A DNA stretch of 61,968 nucleotides from Chara braunii (GCA_003427395.1 BFEA01000254.1:156386-218353), one strand, 5' to 3'; shown: positions 43,420 to 54,199, counted from the first letter of the stretch. Numbers and translations are program-made. Notes: generated by a model from the letters alone, not told the origin.

Positions 43420-43700
43420 CAGGTGAGTAGTGGAGCGAAGGCCCTGCAGCTGGTCTGTTTTCGCAGCATGGCTGGAAATGGGAACGAATCATCTGCCGTA
43501 ATATGGGAAGACACACGGCCATATTTTTGTCTTTTCTGGCACCTTATGGCCCTACCTGTAGTTGGTCCGTGGGCTCCTCGGTTTTGCGCTTGGGGTGTTT
43601 CGCAGCATGGGCAAAAATGAGAACGAATCTTCGTCTAGAACGTTGAAAGATACATGGCCATTTTTTGTCTTTTGTGGCACTGGTGCACAGCAGAGACTCT
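43420..43700. repeat. Two related ~85-bp copies, M4-derived
   Basis: CGCAGCATGG..(G)AAA(A)ATG.GAACGAATC then GG(C)CAT.TTTTTGTCTTTT.TGGCAC occurs at about 43460-43542 and 43600-43682. Sequence resembles the M4 interior in reverse. No gene. Confidence 0.65.
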
Positions 43701-43725
43701 GTCGCGTCTGCACAGAGGAGCTTCG

Positions 43726-43794
43726 TGCTGCCTGGCCGTGTACTGCGGTGCTGCCTGGCCATGTACTGCGGCGCTGCCTGGCCATGTACAGCGG
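43726..43794. repeat. 23-bp unit in three tandem copies
   Basis: TGCTGCCTGGCC(G/A)TGTACTGCGG, starts at 43726, 43749 and 43772; the third copy differs at its first base and near its end (TACAGCGG). Confidence 0.95.
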
Positions 43795-43849
43795 CTTGAC
43801 CTTGCTCGAGTTACATTCTACCGGCTGGGGGGCCTGAAAAGGTCACGGT

Positions 43850-43887
43850 CTGTCTCTTATACACATCTAGATGTGTATAAGAGACAG
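43850..43887. other. Nextera mate-pair junction adapter (artefact)
   Basis: CTGTCTCTTATACACATCT directly followed by its reverse complement AGATGTGTATAAGAGACAG: the 19-bp Tn5 mosaic end in the head-to-head form left at circularisation junctions of Nextera mate-pair libraries. Not genomic. Sequence left and right of it need not be contiguous in the genome. Confidence 0.98.
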
Positions 43888-43974
43888 GGGGAGGAGGGGT
43901 GGGGGGGGAAATGGAGCACAGGAGGACAAAGTGGCCTGCGAGAAAGGGTGTTGGCACCATTCTGTCCAAACAAT

Positions 43975-44096
43975 GGGCCTCGCCACACCACTCTCCGAAT
44001 CTGAAAAAGACAAAAATGTGGCGAGTGCATCTGGCGATGTCCTAGGGGGAAGTTCATTCTCATTTTGCACATTTTGAGAGTGGTGTGGCGATGCCC
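43975..44096. mobile_element. M4 MITE, most complete copy
   Basis: Ends GGGCCTCGCCACACCACTCT / AGAGTGGTGTGGCGATGCCC, with interior GAAAAAGACAAAAATGTGG and TCATTTTGCACATTTTGAGA. AAT sits outside both ends (43972-43974, 44097-44099), a possible 3-bp duplication. 122 bp, non-coding. Confidence 0.85.
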
Positions 44097-45416
44097 AATA
44101 TGGCCTCCGCATGTGGCTGCCCGAACCGATCCTACCGTGTATAGGCAGGACTGGGGCACGGCTTTGCCGCGCTGGGTCCACTTGTTTTCTTAAACCATGA
44201 CCGTGTTTCCCAGCTATTTTGTTATGACACAGTGGTCAGTTCGCCGCATAAAGCTGGGCTCAGCCCCTACCGAGAGGAATGGCGGCAGTGCCAGCCCAAA
44301 GAAAAAAAAAGTTGTACCCTGACCGGTTCTTTTCTGTTTTTTGCACAGCAAAAAGAATCAGGCTTGGGAAAAAGCACGTTGGATGTAGTAGTGGCGGTTT
44401 AAGGGTGTGGCAAGATAACACCCTTTTGCATGCAAATGTTATGGGATGGTCTCCGTGATGGATTCTTTTCTTTTCTCCCCCGGTGAGGAATTCAACAAAG
44501 CCCCAAGGCAGGGCAGGGCAGGGCAGGGCAGGGCAGGCAGGGCCATTTCAAGTCAACACAAGGACTTTGGCCAAACGTACCGCACATCTCTGGGTCTCAG
44601 GGCATACTGACACCGAGACTTTCCTTGATGTATCTAACTGCGGTTGTGACCAAATGCTGATTAAAAATTTGTGTTGCCAGTATGCTCAAGCCTCTCATTG
44701 GGGCAAATTTCTCACTCAACCTGTACTCCTGTGTAAATGGATAAACCACCCATCAAGGCCTCGGAGAGCATAAGAGTAGACGCCACGAACTGATCTTCAA
44801 TGATAATGTCCTGTCGTTCTTCTTCCAAGCTGTCAAGGCCATGCGGAAACTCGTCCAGCCACTTTCTGATTGATTTGTCTATTATTAACAAGCCCCTGAT
44901 AAACCGAAGCGTGTTTGGGTAAACCCCCCCAAATCGTTTTCACGGTTACCTAGACATAGCAATGACAGCACACAATTGACACACCCATTTAATCAAGTTG
45001 GCACCCAATGTCTCTTTGATGAGAAACCTCATTGCTTTCTGCTGTTCTTCATTGAGCTCGACCATCTGAATGATGGTCCACATATTCACTTTGCTTTTAT
45101 CCCTTTCCATCCCCCCAAACAAGAAGAAAACAAAAAAAGAAGTAGAAAAAGAAGAGGAGGAAAAGGATTTCATCCTATACAAGATGCTGTCATCGAACTC
45201 ATCTGAAACATCTGGTATGGTGTGGATCATGACAGCAGCACAACCGGAGATGAGCGAACGAATGAGGCGCTGAATGCGGCCAGATGGATTGACATTAGCT
45301 CAGGCTTGAGTTGTCGGCATATCTGATCTGTCTCGCCAGGGAAACTTACTCGCACTCATACAAACACTCGCATACACAGAGGAGGAAGGGTGGGAGGAGA
45401 TGTGGACAGAGAGGTA

Positions 45417-45461
<45 letters not shown>
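44097..45461. other. Unassigned; short tandem GGGCA repeat and (GA)n
   Basis: (GCAGG)n near 44505-44541 and (GA)n at 45424-45457. No convincing gene. A frame over 44946-45230 has no recognisable motif. Confidence 0.5.
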
Positions 45462-45462
<1 letters not shown>

Positions 45463-45499
45463 TGTCTCTTATACACATCTAGATGTGTATAAGAGACAG
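45462..45499. other. Second Nextera mate-pair junction adapter (artefact)
   Basis: Identical 38-bp mosaic-end dimer. Immediately right of it lies a verbatim copy of 28576-28813, and then an assembly gap. Confidence 0.98.
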
Positions 45500-45737
45500 G
45501 CTGTAAAGATCGGGCGTTCTATTCGGGTGAAGAGGGGTAGTGCCGCTGCTGCTGCCGCCTGGTAGACACTGCTGCTGTGGTGGGGGTTGGAAATCATATA
45601 ATCATCATTTTTTGACTTTTTTGGTAAATCCAGGAACGCTGAAGACTGGGGAGCTGTTTGCACCATATGTCATGAGTTAGCAGTGACTTCAAAGTTGTGG
45701 TTTCTTCCTCCCTTTTTTTTTTTTTTTTTTTTTTTTT
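45500..45737. repeat. Artefactual 238-bp copy of 28576-28813
   Basis: Identical over its whole length by eye, including non-repetitive sequence, starting at the base after the adapter and ending in the T-run at the gap. Orientation and order are those expected when a circularised 28576-45461 fragment is read through its junction. Confidence 0.95.
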
Positions 45738-45762
45738 NNNNNNNNNNNNNNNNNNNNNNNNN
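45738..45762. other. Assembly gap, 25 N, next to (GA)n
   Basis: Fixed-size run of N joining the artefactual copy to an (GA)n tract (45763-45812). The true sequence between 45461 and 45763 is unknown. Confidence 0.98.
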
Positions 45763-45814
<52 letters not shown>

Positions 45815-46125
45815 CAATGCGAAACGGCCAGGGGTGTGTGTGTGTGAAAAGAAGGCAAGTTGCATCGAGTCTGAAGCGGATGCAGAGAGCAAGAGCTGTG
45901 GTTTAGCTCATCGAGTGGTGTGTCTATGCCTGCAAGACAGAGGCATTCAGCACATGTAGGAGGAAGGTTGAAGCTGGGGCTTGGAAATAACTGCAAACGT
46001 GGGTGAAGGGTGGGGCTCCAGAAGAACTACACGTGGACGAGTGGAGGAATAAGGAGTCCCTGACGTAGCAAAGGAGGCTTGTCAGATCTCTGACGTTTAC
46101 CAGAGGAAGGATTTTCAGGAGATTG

Positions 46126-47325
46126 ATGGAGGGTTATTCCTGCAATGGTCAAGACAGGCAGATACGGGCTTGGGAGGGTTATCGAGGGGGTGGAATGGAG
46201 GGTATTTCTGCAGGAAATACGGGAAACAGATCGGGTGCACAGCAATCGGTGGGGCACGGCCACTCGAGTTCAAGAGCCACTGATGGTTACTCTTCTGGGA
46301 GGGGTCGCGGATGGACAGATCCAGTACAATTGCCGCATAGTTATGGGCCGGCAGAGAGGAGCAGTGTAGCAGGAAGGGGTGCCGGTGCTGGCGTTGGTAG
46401 TGTTCAAGCCGGTGTACCTTACCCTGTGAGAGGAGGGTGGTCCCCTTCACCAGCTGATAATGGACAAGGGTATGGATATGGAGGGCCAGCAGGAAGTGGG
46501 GCAGCAAGGGTTACTGGAGGGAGAGTGGGGGGAATTTATGGAGGGCCAGCAGGAAGTGGGGTGGAGAGGGTTATCGCAGAGAGAGGGGGGGGAGTTTATG
46601 GAGGGCCTGCACAAAGTGGGGCGGAGAGGGTTGACGGAGGGAGAATGGGGAGAATTTATGGAGGGCCAGCAGTGAGCGGGGCGGAGTGGGTGAGAAGTGG
46701 CCCTGTTAGTCGGGAGAGGACCGTAACTACAACGATTTCCTTGGACTCTCCATCAGTGTCGGAAACACTCGATGTCACCATAACGAACGAGGCGCATTCT
46801 GTCGACCATTGGATCAATTCCCTGTCTCGGACAACTGCACGTCCGGTTACTCTTGGTTTTGACGTGGAATGGCGGCCCAACTTTCAGTCTGGTGAAGATA
46901 ATCCTGTGGCGACTCTGCAGCTAGCTTGCGAGAACCGTTGCTTGATTGTGCAGCTCATTCACATGGTCGGAGGAGAATCAGCAGCTCTAAGACAACTCCT
47001 CCTTTCTCCGCATTCCACCTTCGTGGGTGTCGGTGTAAAGCGTGATATGAAGAAGCTAGAAGAAGATCATGGTTACGTTTGTCGGGGTGCCGTGGTGGAA
47101 CTGGGCGTGCTCGCAGCACGGCTTTACAATGACCGTAGCTTGACTGGCGCAGGTTTGAAAGGGCTTGGAGAAAGGGTTCTCAGCTATACGCTCATGAAAC
47201 CGAGGAATGTTACCATGTCGATGTGGGACAGTGAAGTACTAAGTGAGAGACAGATCCGATACGCCGCATTCGATGCCTGGATGTCTTTTCTAATCTGGAA
47301 ACAGATGAACTCCATGCGCCTCTGA
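46126..47325 (+). CDS. WRN-like 3'-5' exonuclease (DEDDy) with Gly-rich repeats
   Basis: Predicted to remove nucleotides from 3' ends, as the exonuclease domain of Werner-type proteins does. Counting from a TTG codon at 46123, residues 243-395 hold Exo I LGFDVEWRP (D247, E249), Exo II VGVGVKRDMKKLE (D308) and Exo III RYAAFDAW (Y380, D384), the full DEDDy set. No helicase or HRDC follows, as in stand-alone plant WEX-type proteins. Residues 1-200 are Gly/Ser-rich with four 20-residue repeats YGGPAxSGxxRV (DNA 46478-46717). ATG 46126 is the first Met, but the frame is open from 46069 and an AG at 46102-46103 could be a splice acceptor, so an upstream exon may be missing. Stop TGA 47323. Confidence 0.85.
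   Translation: MEGYSCNGQDRQIRAWEGYRGGGMEGISAGNTGNRSGAQQSVGHGHSSSRATDGYSSGRGRGWTDPVQLPHSYGPAERSSVAGRGAGAGVGSVQAGVPYPVRGGWSPSPADNGQGYGYGGPAGSGAARVTGGRVGGIYGGPAGSGVERVIAERGGGVYGGPAQSGAERVDGGRMGRIYGGPAVSGAEWVRSGPVSRERTVTTTISLDSPSVSETLDVTITNEAHSVDHWINSLSRTTARPVTLGFDVEWRPNFQSGEDNPVATLQLACENRCLIVQLIHMVGGESAALRQLLLSPHSTFVGVGVKRDMKKLEEDHGYVCRGAVVELGVLAARLYNDRSLTGAGLKGLGERVLSYTLMKPRNVTMSMWDSEVLSERQIRYAAFDAWMSFLIWKQMNSMRL
46478..46717 (+). repeat. 60-bp coding tandem repeat, four units
   Basis: TATGGAGGGCC(A/T)GCA...(G)TGGGG unit repeated in frame within the exonuclease gene, units of exactly 60 bp (20 codons). The units are diverged but length-conserved, so the repeat expands without breaking the frame. 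Confidence 0.9.
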
Positions 47326-47613
47326 TATGCTAGGGAGCAGTTACCACATGCCACTGTGTATATTAAGATCAGCAACAGTTTTACAAACCGATCCTATCTC
47401 CGTTTCACTTTTACCCTATCCGTAGGGGATAAGTGATATAAATTGTGTAACAAATAGACCAAATTGTGTATCCACAGATTGTGAGATCGAACTTCATCTC
47501 AACTTCTGAAGTGTATTTTGTCAAGCAGATAGATGAGGCTGCTCTTCACATTTACATTTTCTATCCATCTAAACACCTGCAATCCCAAAAGACAAGGCTG
47601 CGGTTGCAATGCA

Positions 47614-47617
<4 letters not shown>
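47326..47617. other. 3' flank of the exonuclease gene
   Basis: AT-rich sequence following the stop codon, probably the 3' UTR and terminator region. No clear AATAAA is seen in the first 100 bp. Confidence 0.4.
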
Positions 47618-47698
<81 letters not shown>

Positions 47699-47699
47699 N

Positions 47700-47782
<83 letters not shown>

Positions 47783-47860
47783 ACACACACATACACACAC
47801 TCACGCACTCACAGGCGCACTCACACACCACCCATATCCACACACACACACACACACACT
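47618..47860. repeat. (CT)n(CA)n compound microsatellite
   Basis: (CT)n 47618-47733 with one N at 47699, passing into (CA)n 47734-47780 and interrupted CA repeats to 47860. Confidence 0.95.
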
Positions 47861-50501
47861 TGCGCGGGCGTGCAGACAGAGAGTGTGAATATGGGACGTT
47901 TTCCTTGGAGGAAGATGGACTCCCATGTTTAGCATTCAGGTAATGGGTTATGGCCCCCTGTTTGGATCCCGATTGGGTAGGTACGCTGCCTGTAGTAGAA
48001 GCTAACTGTGCCGTCGTCTTTCGGATTTTCATTTGTCATTCGTTTCTCTTCTCTTTTCTTCCTTTTTTTCTTTTTTTTTTCCCTTTCACCTTGTTCTTCA
48101 TTTTTCATCTTTGTTTTTTTGTCTTCCTTTTTCTTTCTTTTGTCTTTTCCGTTTTTCTGGTTCCTTTTATCTACCTGACCCATGGATCTGCTTTTTTGGC
48201 CGATGAATATGGATATATTCAGGCTCGCGGAGTAACGCATTCGGTGGCGAACTCGCCCCCCCCTGACAGGAGGGTTAAGGGTGAGGTGAATAAGTACAGG
48301 CACTTTTGATAAGACAGGGCAATACATTGCCTCCAGTGTGCGAGCGTGTGAAAATGACATACGAACGTTTCCGCTTTCTTACTTGCGCCTGCTTTCGGCT
48401 TTTCCCGTTCCTTCCTTTTTTCTTATTTAAAGTTATTTTCCATATTTTTTTCTTTAATTTTTTTGTTTTTCCTCACGAGCATGGCTGTAGGATTTGTACA
48501 ATCAGGCAACCGGGGAACATCTGACTCTTTCTGATGAAGGTTCCACTCTCAGAGTCTGATGATGGATTCGGTGTCCCGGACTGCTATATCAAGGACCGGC
48601 CTTGAAATGTACTATTCATCTTGAGGCTGCGACATTCAGTATGGGTTTTGCGGTGGTCTCTGACTTTTACCAATTGCGACTCTCGTGTGCGGCTGTCGGG
48701 TCCGAAACGGCCACTGACGTTTCGGATGCATTTCTTCATCATCGAGTGGTACCAGTTGGAGGAGCAGAGAGATCTCCAACACACAGACCAACCAAGTCTG
48801 CCCTCACTGGAACTAAAACAACGCTTCGATCCTCCCTGCTTGCTCTTTCTGTAGCGCCGTCCATGCTGCTTCCCCTTGCTCAACCTCTCGCTATGCTCGT
48901 CACTGCTCTCGCGTCCGTTGATCACGCTATTTGCATCCCTTGTTGCCCTTGATCTGCTGCCCAACGCTGCCATCACCTGCACCCTCGTCTGTGCATGCAC
49001 CTTGGAGTGGACCTTCCTCAGGACTTCCACGTTTACTTTCTCACTACTGCTCGTGTCCACGAACTGTTTCGCCGCTGCTTTTCTTGTGCTCATCACACGC
49101 TGTTTTCTGTGCAATTCTCCGCATTAGTACAGTCATTTAGGCCGAGTGTGGGCACACGGCATGACGAGGACAGGTGAGCGATGAAGTCCGGATCAGCTTC
49201 GGGCACTGCTTCACGTGCCTTCCTCCACTTCATTCACTCTCTGCTGTTGCCTGTCACCCCCCTCCCTGACTTCACCCTTCGCTCCCCTTCTCGACACTCC
49301 TCCCCTCTCTCCTCGCCTTCGAAAGACCATGGAAGATCTACTTCCCTCTGATAGCACCCCATATGGCAGGGGCAGAAAAGTGCTTCAGGGATTGCCACTC
49401 CCTTCCCATGGATTGGCCTGATGATTTGTACAGCACAGACACACATGTGAAATCTGGAAGCTATGTCCTGATACGAGACTCCTTTCTTCTCTTCCCTTTT
49501 CTGTCTTTCCTTTCAGGTGAGAGCTTTTTAGCCTCGGTATTATATTAAAAGATTCTTGGTTGGTTTTCTGGCCATTTTCAGAGTACTCATGGCTTGTCCA
49601 TTTGGTTTTGTGTGTGTGGATGCATCTGTGGATTTTACTTAGAAATTAGAATGCACATGCAAAGAGTGATGGGTGTGCACGGCCTTTTTCTGTCTCTCTC
49701 TCTGAGGACCCCGCATGCAATCATCAAAGCCCCCTTTCATTTTGCTAAAAAAGATCATCACCGGATTATCATGTGTGCCTCGTCCATCTCTCTCTCGGGA
49801 AATTGCTGTTCCCTCGGTTCTTACATAAATCTTCACTGTTATTACATCTCTTTTGCTCTATGTGGAAATTCTGAATGCAATGATTATGCATCCTTCATTG
49901 GTCTTCGCAATGATTGGAATGTTCCGTTGGTTAGTATGTCACAGTTCTTTACTGCATACATGCATGTCAATCATACAGACATTTATTCTGCAATGTGTTT
50001 GCCTGCATGGGTTTAAACTTTAAAAGCTTTGCTTACGAGATGGGTCCTTCCCCCCCCGCCCCCCAAAAGCATGAAGTCGTGCATAGAAACCGGCATATTC
50101 TTCTCTGCATGTGAGGAAATTGTGCATATCTTGTTTGGGGATTCACGTTTTCGCCTTGGGAATGTCTGATTTCGCTGGTAGGATATCCCTCGCTTCCGAT
50201 TGATCAACCCCGCTGTTAATGCTCGGCCTCTCCACGCCTGGCTCCGTTGATCAGGTGGAGGATGGGGCGATCCTTCGCTCAAATAATATCACGTCCTTCC
50301 TTCCTTTTGTATTGTCACTATGCATCGGATTGGTTTCGGCACTTGGCTTTTTTTCTGCTCACACTATAGTGGCGGTCATGGACAACGGCGTTCACCCTGC
50401 CGCTTGGCTATGTCACTTCCGCGACTTTCTTGCTGATGGGAGCCGACATGGTGTGTCGGAGCTCATCGGGTATGATGCATTGTACTTCCATATGCCTCAA
50501 A
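47861..50501. other. Unassigned; pyrimidine-rich stretches, no recognised gene
   Basis: T/C-rich tracts at 48020-48180 and 48400-48470. A minus-strand frame at 48584-49114 (176 codons, with STRKAAAKQFVDTSSSEKVN and a basic middle) is the only long non-repetitive frame, but no family is recognised and the opposite strand is equally open. No transposon recognised. Confidence 0.45.
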
Positions 50502-50580
50502 GCACACATTCAAACACATTCAAACACATTCAAACACATTCAAACACATTCAAACACACACACACATACACACACATATT
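50502..50580. repeat. 10-bp minisatellite (ACATTCAAAC)n then CA repeats
   Basis: Five units of CATTCAAACA followed by CACACA and CATACACA. Confidence 0.9.
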
Positions 50581-50609
50581 GCCTCCTTTCAGAACGTGTA
50601 AGTGGGCCG

Positions 50610-50757
50610 TTAAACACCAGTACATCCGGAAAAGCAGATCGAGCCTCTCCTAAAAATTTGAAGGACATGGACCATCGATAAAATGAATCGGCGGTTCATG
50701 ACCTCCTATTTTTTAGGAGAGGCTCAATCTTCTTTTTCGGATGCACTGGTGGTTTAA
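50610..50757. mobile_element. TTAA MITE, M1-related, copy d, with empty site at 51897
   Basis: TTAA at 50610-50613 and 50754-50757. Ends ACACCAGTACATCCGG and CGGATGCACTGGTGGT, inner arms GAGCCTCTCCTAAAAA / TTTTTAGGAGAGGCTC. Ends match M1 but the interior differs from copies a-c. The paralogous sequence AGTGGGACGTTATGGCAC at about 51889-51904 has a single TTAT where this copy has the element between two TTAA. Confidence 0.9.
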
Positions 50758-50890
50758 GGCACTCGGGGATGTGGGCAGCTGGCGCTTAACCACAATCAAA
50801 GTGGCCAGCCTTGTGCATGAGAGGCACACTAAAGGGAGCTGCAATAACAACTAGAAGGGGTACCCTGAAGAAATCCAAAGAAAGTAAAAA

Positions 50891-51032
50891 AGGAATATAG
50901 TGGATCTATTCTGTTCTATGTTGCTTTGGTATAGAGGTAAAATTGTTTCATTTTTGGAAAAAGGAATATAGTGGATCTATTCTGTTCTATGTTGCTTTGG
51001 TATAGAGGTAAAATTGTTTCATTTTTGGAATG
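50891..51032. repeat. 71-bp direct duplication
   Basis: AGGAATATAGTGGATCTATT ... GTTTCATTTTTGGAA in two adjacent copies, essentially identical, within repeat R1. Recent, or a collapse/expansion error of assembly. Confidence 0.95.
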
Positions 51033-51168
51033 GCTCATCTCATGTGTGCTGCTTTGTCTCCAACACAAGTGGAGCTGCGCCAATATTGGATCTACTCAAC
51101 TTGGTGGAACAAGGGCTGCGGTGGTGAAAATCAACAACACACACACAACACAACACACACTCGACACA

Positions 51169-51221
<53 letters not shown>

Positions 51222-51331
51222 TCATCGGCTTATCTCAAGTGTGCTTCATTGTCCGCAATAGAGGAACAGGGGATGTTGTGGGAGAAATCTTCAACACCCA
51301 CACACAGACACACACATCGAAGGGATAGCTC

Positions 51332-51619
51332 ATGCGAGTTTTTGTTTTCATATGTACGGTGACAGGCAATACTGCACTCATGTTGGAGACACTGACATGT
51401 CGTGTCCAATTTGTAGACGGGCTGGAATCGCAATGGCCCTACAATTGCAGTCGGCATGCCTCCGTGTTCCTAGCCTGTGGGAGCCACGTGGCCTGTGATA
51501 TCTGTCTACTCCATGCCATTCGATGCAGCAACTGCGACTGCGAGAATTGGATGCGGTGCTTCCACAGTCCACACTCGAACCGGTCCTGTCAGGTCTGTAG
51601 AGGTGGCCGCTTACCGTAG
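51332..51619 (+). CDS. Cysteine-rich open frame, possibly zinc-binding, unidentified
   Basis: The second half reads HASVFLACGSHVACDICLLH, then AIRCSNCDCENWMRCFHSPH and SCQVC, with nine Cys and several His in ~50 residues, resembling RING- or treble-clef-like spacing without matching a family I can name. Plausible as an exon; no partner exon recognised. May be chance. Confidence 0.25.
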   Translation: MRVFVFICTVTGNTALMLETLTCRVQFVDGLESQWPYNCSRHASVFLACGSHVACDICLLHAIRCSNCDCENWMRCFHSPHSNRSCQVCRGGRLP

Positions 51620-51867
51620 GCAACGGCTGCTTACCTCAAAATTTTATGCAACCCAAGCACCGACTGGCCTCAAGTGCTCCATTCTAGAGTAGTCTGCTCC
51701 AGTGATGAGTATTTAAAATCCTGTAGAACTCCACATCTTATTTCCTTCCTCCCTCCTCTTCTGTACTACTAGTAAATGCATACGGATGAAGATCATTAAG
51801 AGAACAGACAAACATAAGCTGAAGATCTGAAGAAAAATGAACAGGAATATACCTCCGCCTTTTCTCT

Positions 51868-52210
51868 GCCTCCTTTCGTAGGGTGCAAGTGGGACGTTAT
51901 GGCACACGGGGATGTGGGCAGCTCACGCTCAACCACAATCAACGTGGCGAGCCTTGTACATGAGAGGCACAGTCAAAGGGAGTTACGCGGACAAATGAAA
52001 TGGGTACTCAAATAAGCCAAAGTGGACACGGTTAAGAAAGGGATGTTAACTTTTCTATTTTGCTTCGTGTTGGTAAAGGTAACTGTTTCATTGTTGGTTT
52101 GTCTCGAGTGTTTTCTTTGTCTGGAATAGGACTAGAGCTGTTTCGTTTTTGGGTCTACTCATCTGGGTGGAATAGGGGCTTGTGATGGTGAAAATTCAAA
52201 ACACACCTTG
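51868..52210 (+). repeat. Dispersed repeat R1, copy 2
   Basis: Paralog of 50583-51225 without the MITE and without the 71-bp duplication; provides the empty-site allele TTAT at 51897-51900. Confidence 0.7.
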
Positions 52211-53567
52211 CGTGTAACTAACATGACAACACACACATACACACAAACAAACAGACTCTGTCTCGTGGTGGGTTGCGTGTGCAGCCTCTGGGTAATACTC
52301 AAGGAAGCCGCGATCCCTATATACTGTCTGTTTGGCTAGTCCGACGTAGTGTATGGAGATGCGAGTCGTGTCTTAGCGGTTATGCCCATGCTGTATGTGG
52401 GCTGCTAGTCTTGGCAGTCTTCACAGTTACATCGCCGACTCCACAACTCGGGGGCAGGCCCTACTGGTGCTATGTTCATGCTTGGCACGTAGGAACCGAG
52501 CTGGAACACTTCCAGATTTGTGATCTCATACAATGAATGTAGCAATTGCCTGACCCTTATATTGGCTGCTTATCCAGGAAGAGTGACTCGGGCATCCCAG
52601 TACGCAGCATTTAACATTGTTTTCGAGCAAAGAGCGCCAAATAAAACCTTCTTGACCAGATATGTCTGGATATATCCTTTCCTTCTAAAGCAGATAGTGC
52701 TGCCGGATATCCTACAAGCTGTGGTATTGGATTGCAATATGTGTTCTCTGGTGTCAGTGTGTCAGAGACATCTGAGGAGCCAATTGAGCAGCTTCATAGT
52801 GAAAGGAAAAAACGAGATGTAATGACCTGCAAAATTGCAGACTGAGAAAGCTCCTGTTTTCTGAGTACTGCTGTGTGATGGAGGGATTTGCTGAGATGCC
52901 CGTGTTCTGCTGAGGTTTACTCTCTGCTGGGAGTGTATGTGTGTAGTCTGAGTGCTTGCTGGTATCTCGTGTACGTGCTGCTTGTCCAAGTGCTAGGATG
53001 GGTGTGTCGGACCCGCCGGGCACAGTCCATGTGCTGGAATGGCGTGCTGGACTGGTGTTAACCTGTGGCTGTGTATGTGCGGGATGCAGCAGGTATGAGG
53101 GGGTAGAGGGGCCTGCGGAGGCCAGAATCATGAAGCAGCGGGTAGAGTAGCAGGAAGGACAATACCTTAGTACGTTTGGGGAGGCCGGATAGATTTTGGA
53201 AGTCCGGTAGGCTAAGGGGTAGGTACCAGTTGGGCATACCTGAGCCTAGAGCCTGCGGGAAGAGGGATATCAGACTGCAACCATGTTCCTGCCAAAAGTG
53301 GTGGGTACCGGCAGTCTTGGAGGCCACGTGCCGCCACGCGGCCTGGAAGACACTGTGCAAAGAGGCACTGGCCTGGTATATATATCCAGGAAAGTGGCGC
53401 AGTGTTCAGCCTCATTCGTGGGCGTGCGCCTTGGAGGCACGCTGCTGGAGCAACCGCCTGGCTGAAGCAGTGCTGGCTGGAGGAAGGAGGTGAAGCTGGG
53501 CCCCCACCTCGGCTATGGTGGAGGTGGCCAAGGCAGAGATGGGAGAAGGCTTAGATATTACAGAGGC
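52211..53567. other. Unassigned; nothing recognised
   Basis: Frames up to ~125 codons on both strands without recognisable motifs. No repeat family found. Confidence 0.4.
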
Positions 53568-53700
53568 CTAAGGAAGAGGAAGAAGGGAGGAGGAAGGAGG
53601 AGGGAGGAGGAAGAAGGGAGGAGGAAGGAGGAAAGGACGAGGAGGGAGGAGGAAGGAGGATGGAGGAGGAAGGAGCAAGGAGGAGGGAGACGGAGACGGG
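53568..53700. repeat. Purine-only GGA/GAA-rich tract
   Basis: AGGAAGAGGAAGAAGGGAGG and variants for ~130 bp on the plus strand, an (R)n:(Y)n tract. Long frames on both strands here are compositional. Confidence 0.9.
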
Positions 53701-54199
53701 AAAGAGTGAAGAAGGGAGCTTACCGTGGTCTGCATATTCATCATCTTGTTTGGCGCTGCACCAGGAAGACTCCATTGGTGGAATGTGGCATGGTGGCCAT
53801 GGTGGAGAGACATAGTAGCCTTGCGTCGTCCTTTGAAAATTGGAGCTAGGCTCCGATGGTCCGCCATAGCCATTGGCTTGCCCAAGAAGTAGGAGGTGTA
53901 GGATAGCTATGGTCGACTTCTTGAGTGGCTGGCAGTAAGGGGAGGATTCAGACATTGATTCTTGTTCATTAATTATTATTGTCAGTAATAAGAAGTTGGG
54001 AGAGATGTTGGAGGGGGAAGATGGTGGCAAGATGAGGGGATAATGAGATCGGTTCTTGCTGGTGTTCTTCTTCTTCCATCATCATTTCTTCTTCCTCCTT
54101 TGTCTATTGCTCTTTCGAATCTCTTTCATGTCAGTTCCAATTGAATGATATCGTCATTCTTTGAGTTTTGCACCGTGAGATACCCACGATCATTAGAAT

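Larger units (their letters stand above)
50583..51225 (+). repeat. Dispersed repeat R1, copy 1, with M1 insertion and (CA)n tail
   Basis: Matches 51868-52210: GGGATGTGGGCAGCT, ACCACAATCAA.GTGG, AGCCTTGT.CATGAGAGGCAC, GTTTCATT.TTGG, and GGATCTACTCA.CT.GGTGGAA near the end. Lengthened by the TTAA MITE (50610-50757) and by a 71-bp internal duplication, and ending in (CA)n at 51160-51220. Confidence 0.7.

Noticed and set aside
43871-44077. Frames spanning the 43850-43887 region
   Set aside because: They translate the sequencing adapter (MCIRDR, CLLYTSRCV).
48584-49114. 176-codon minus-strand gene
   Set aside because: No family recognised, opposite strand equally open, no supporting context; kept only as a note in the unassigned region.
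53551-54030. 159-codon Pro/Ser-rich minus-strand frame
   Set aside because: Reverse translation of the GGA-rich purine tract.
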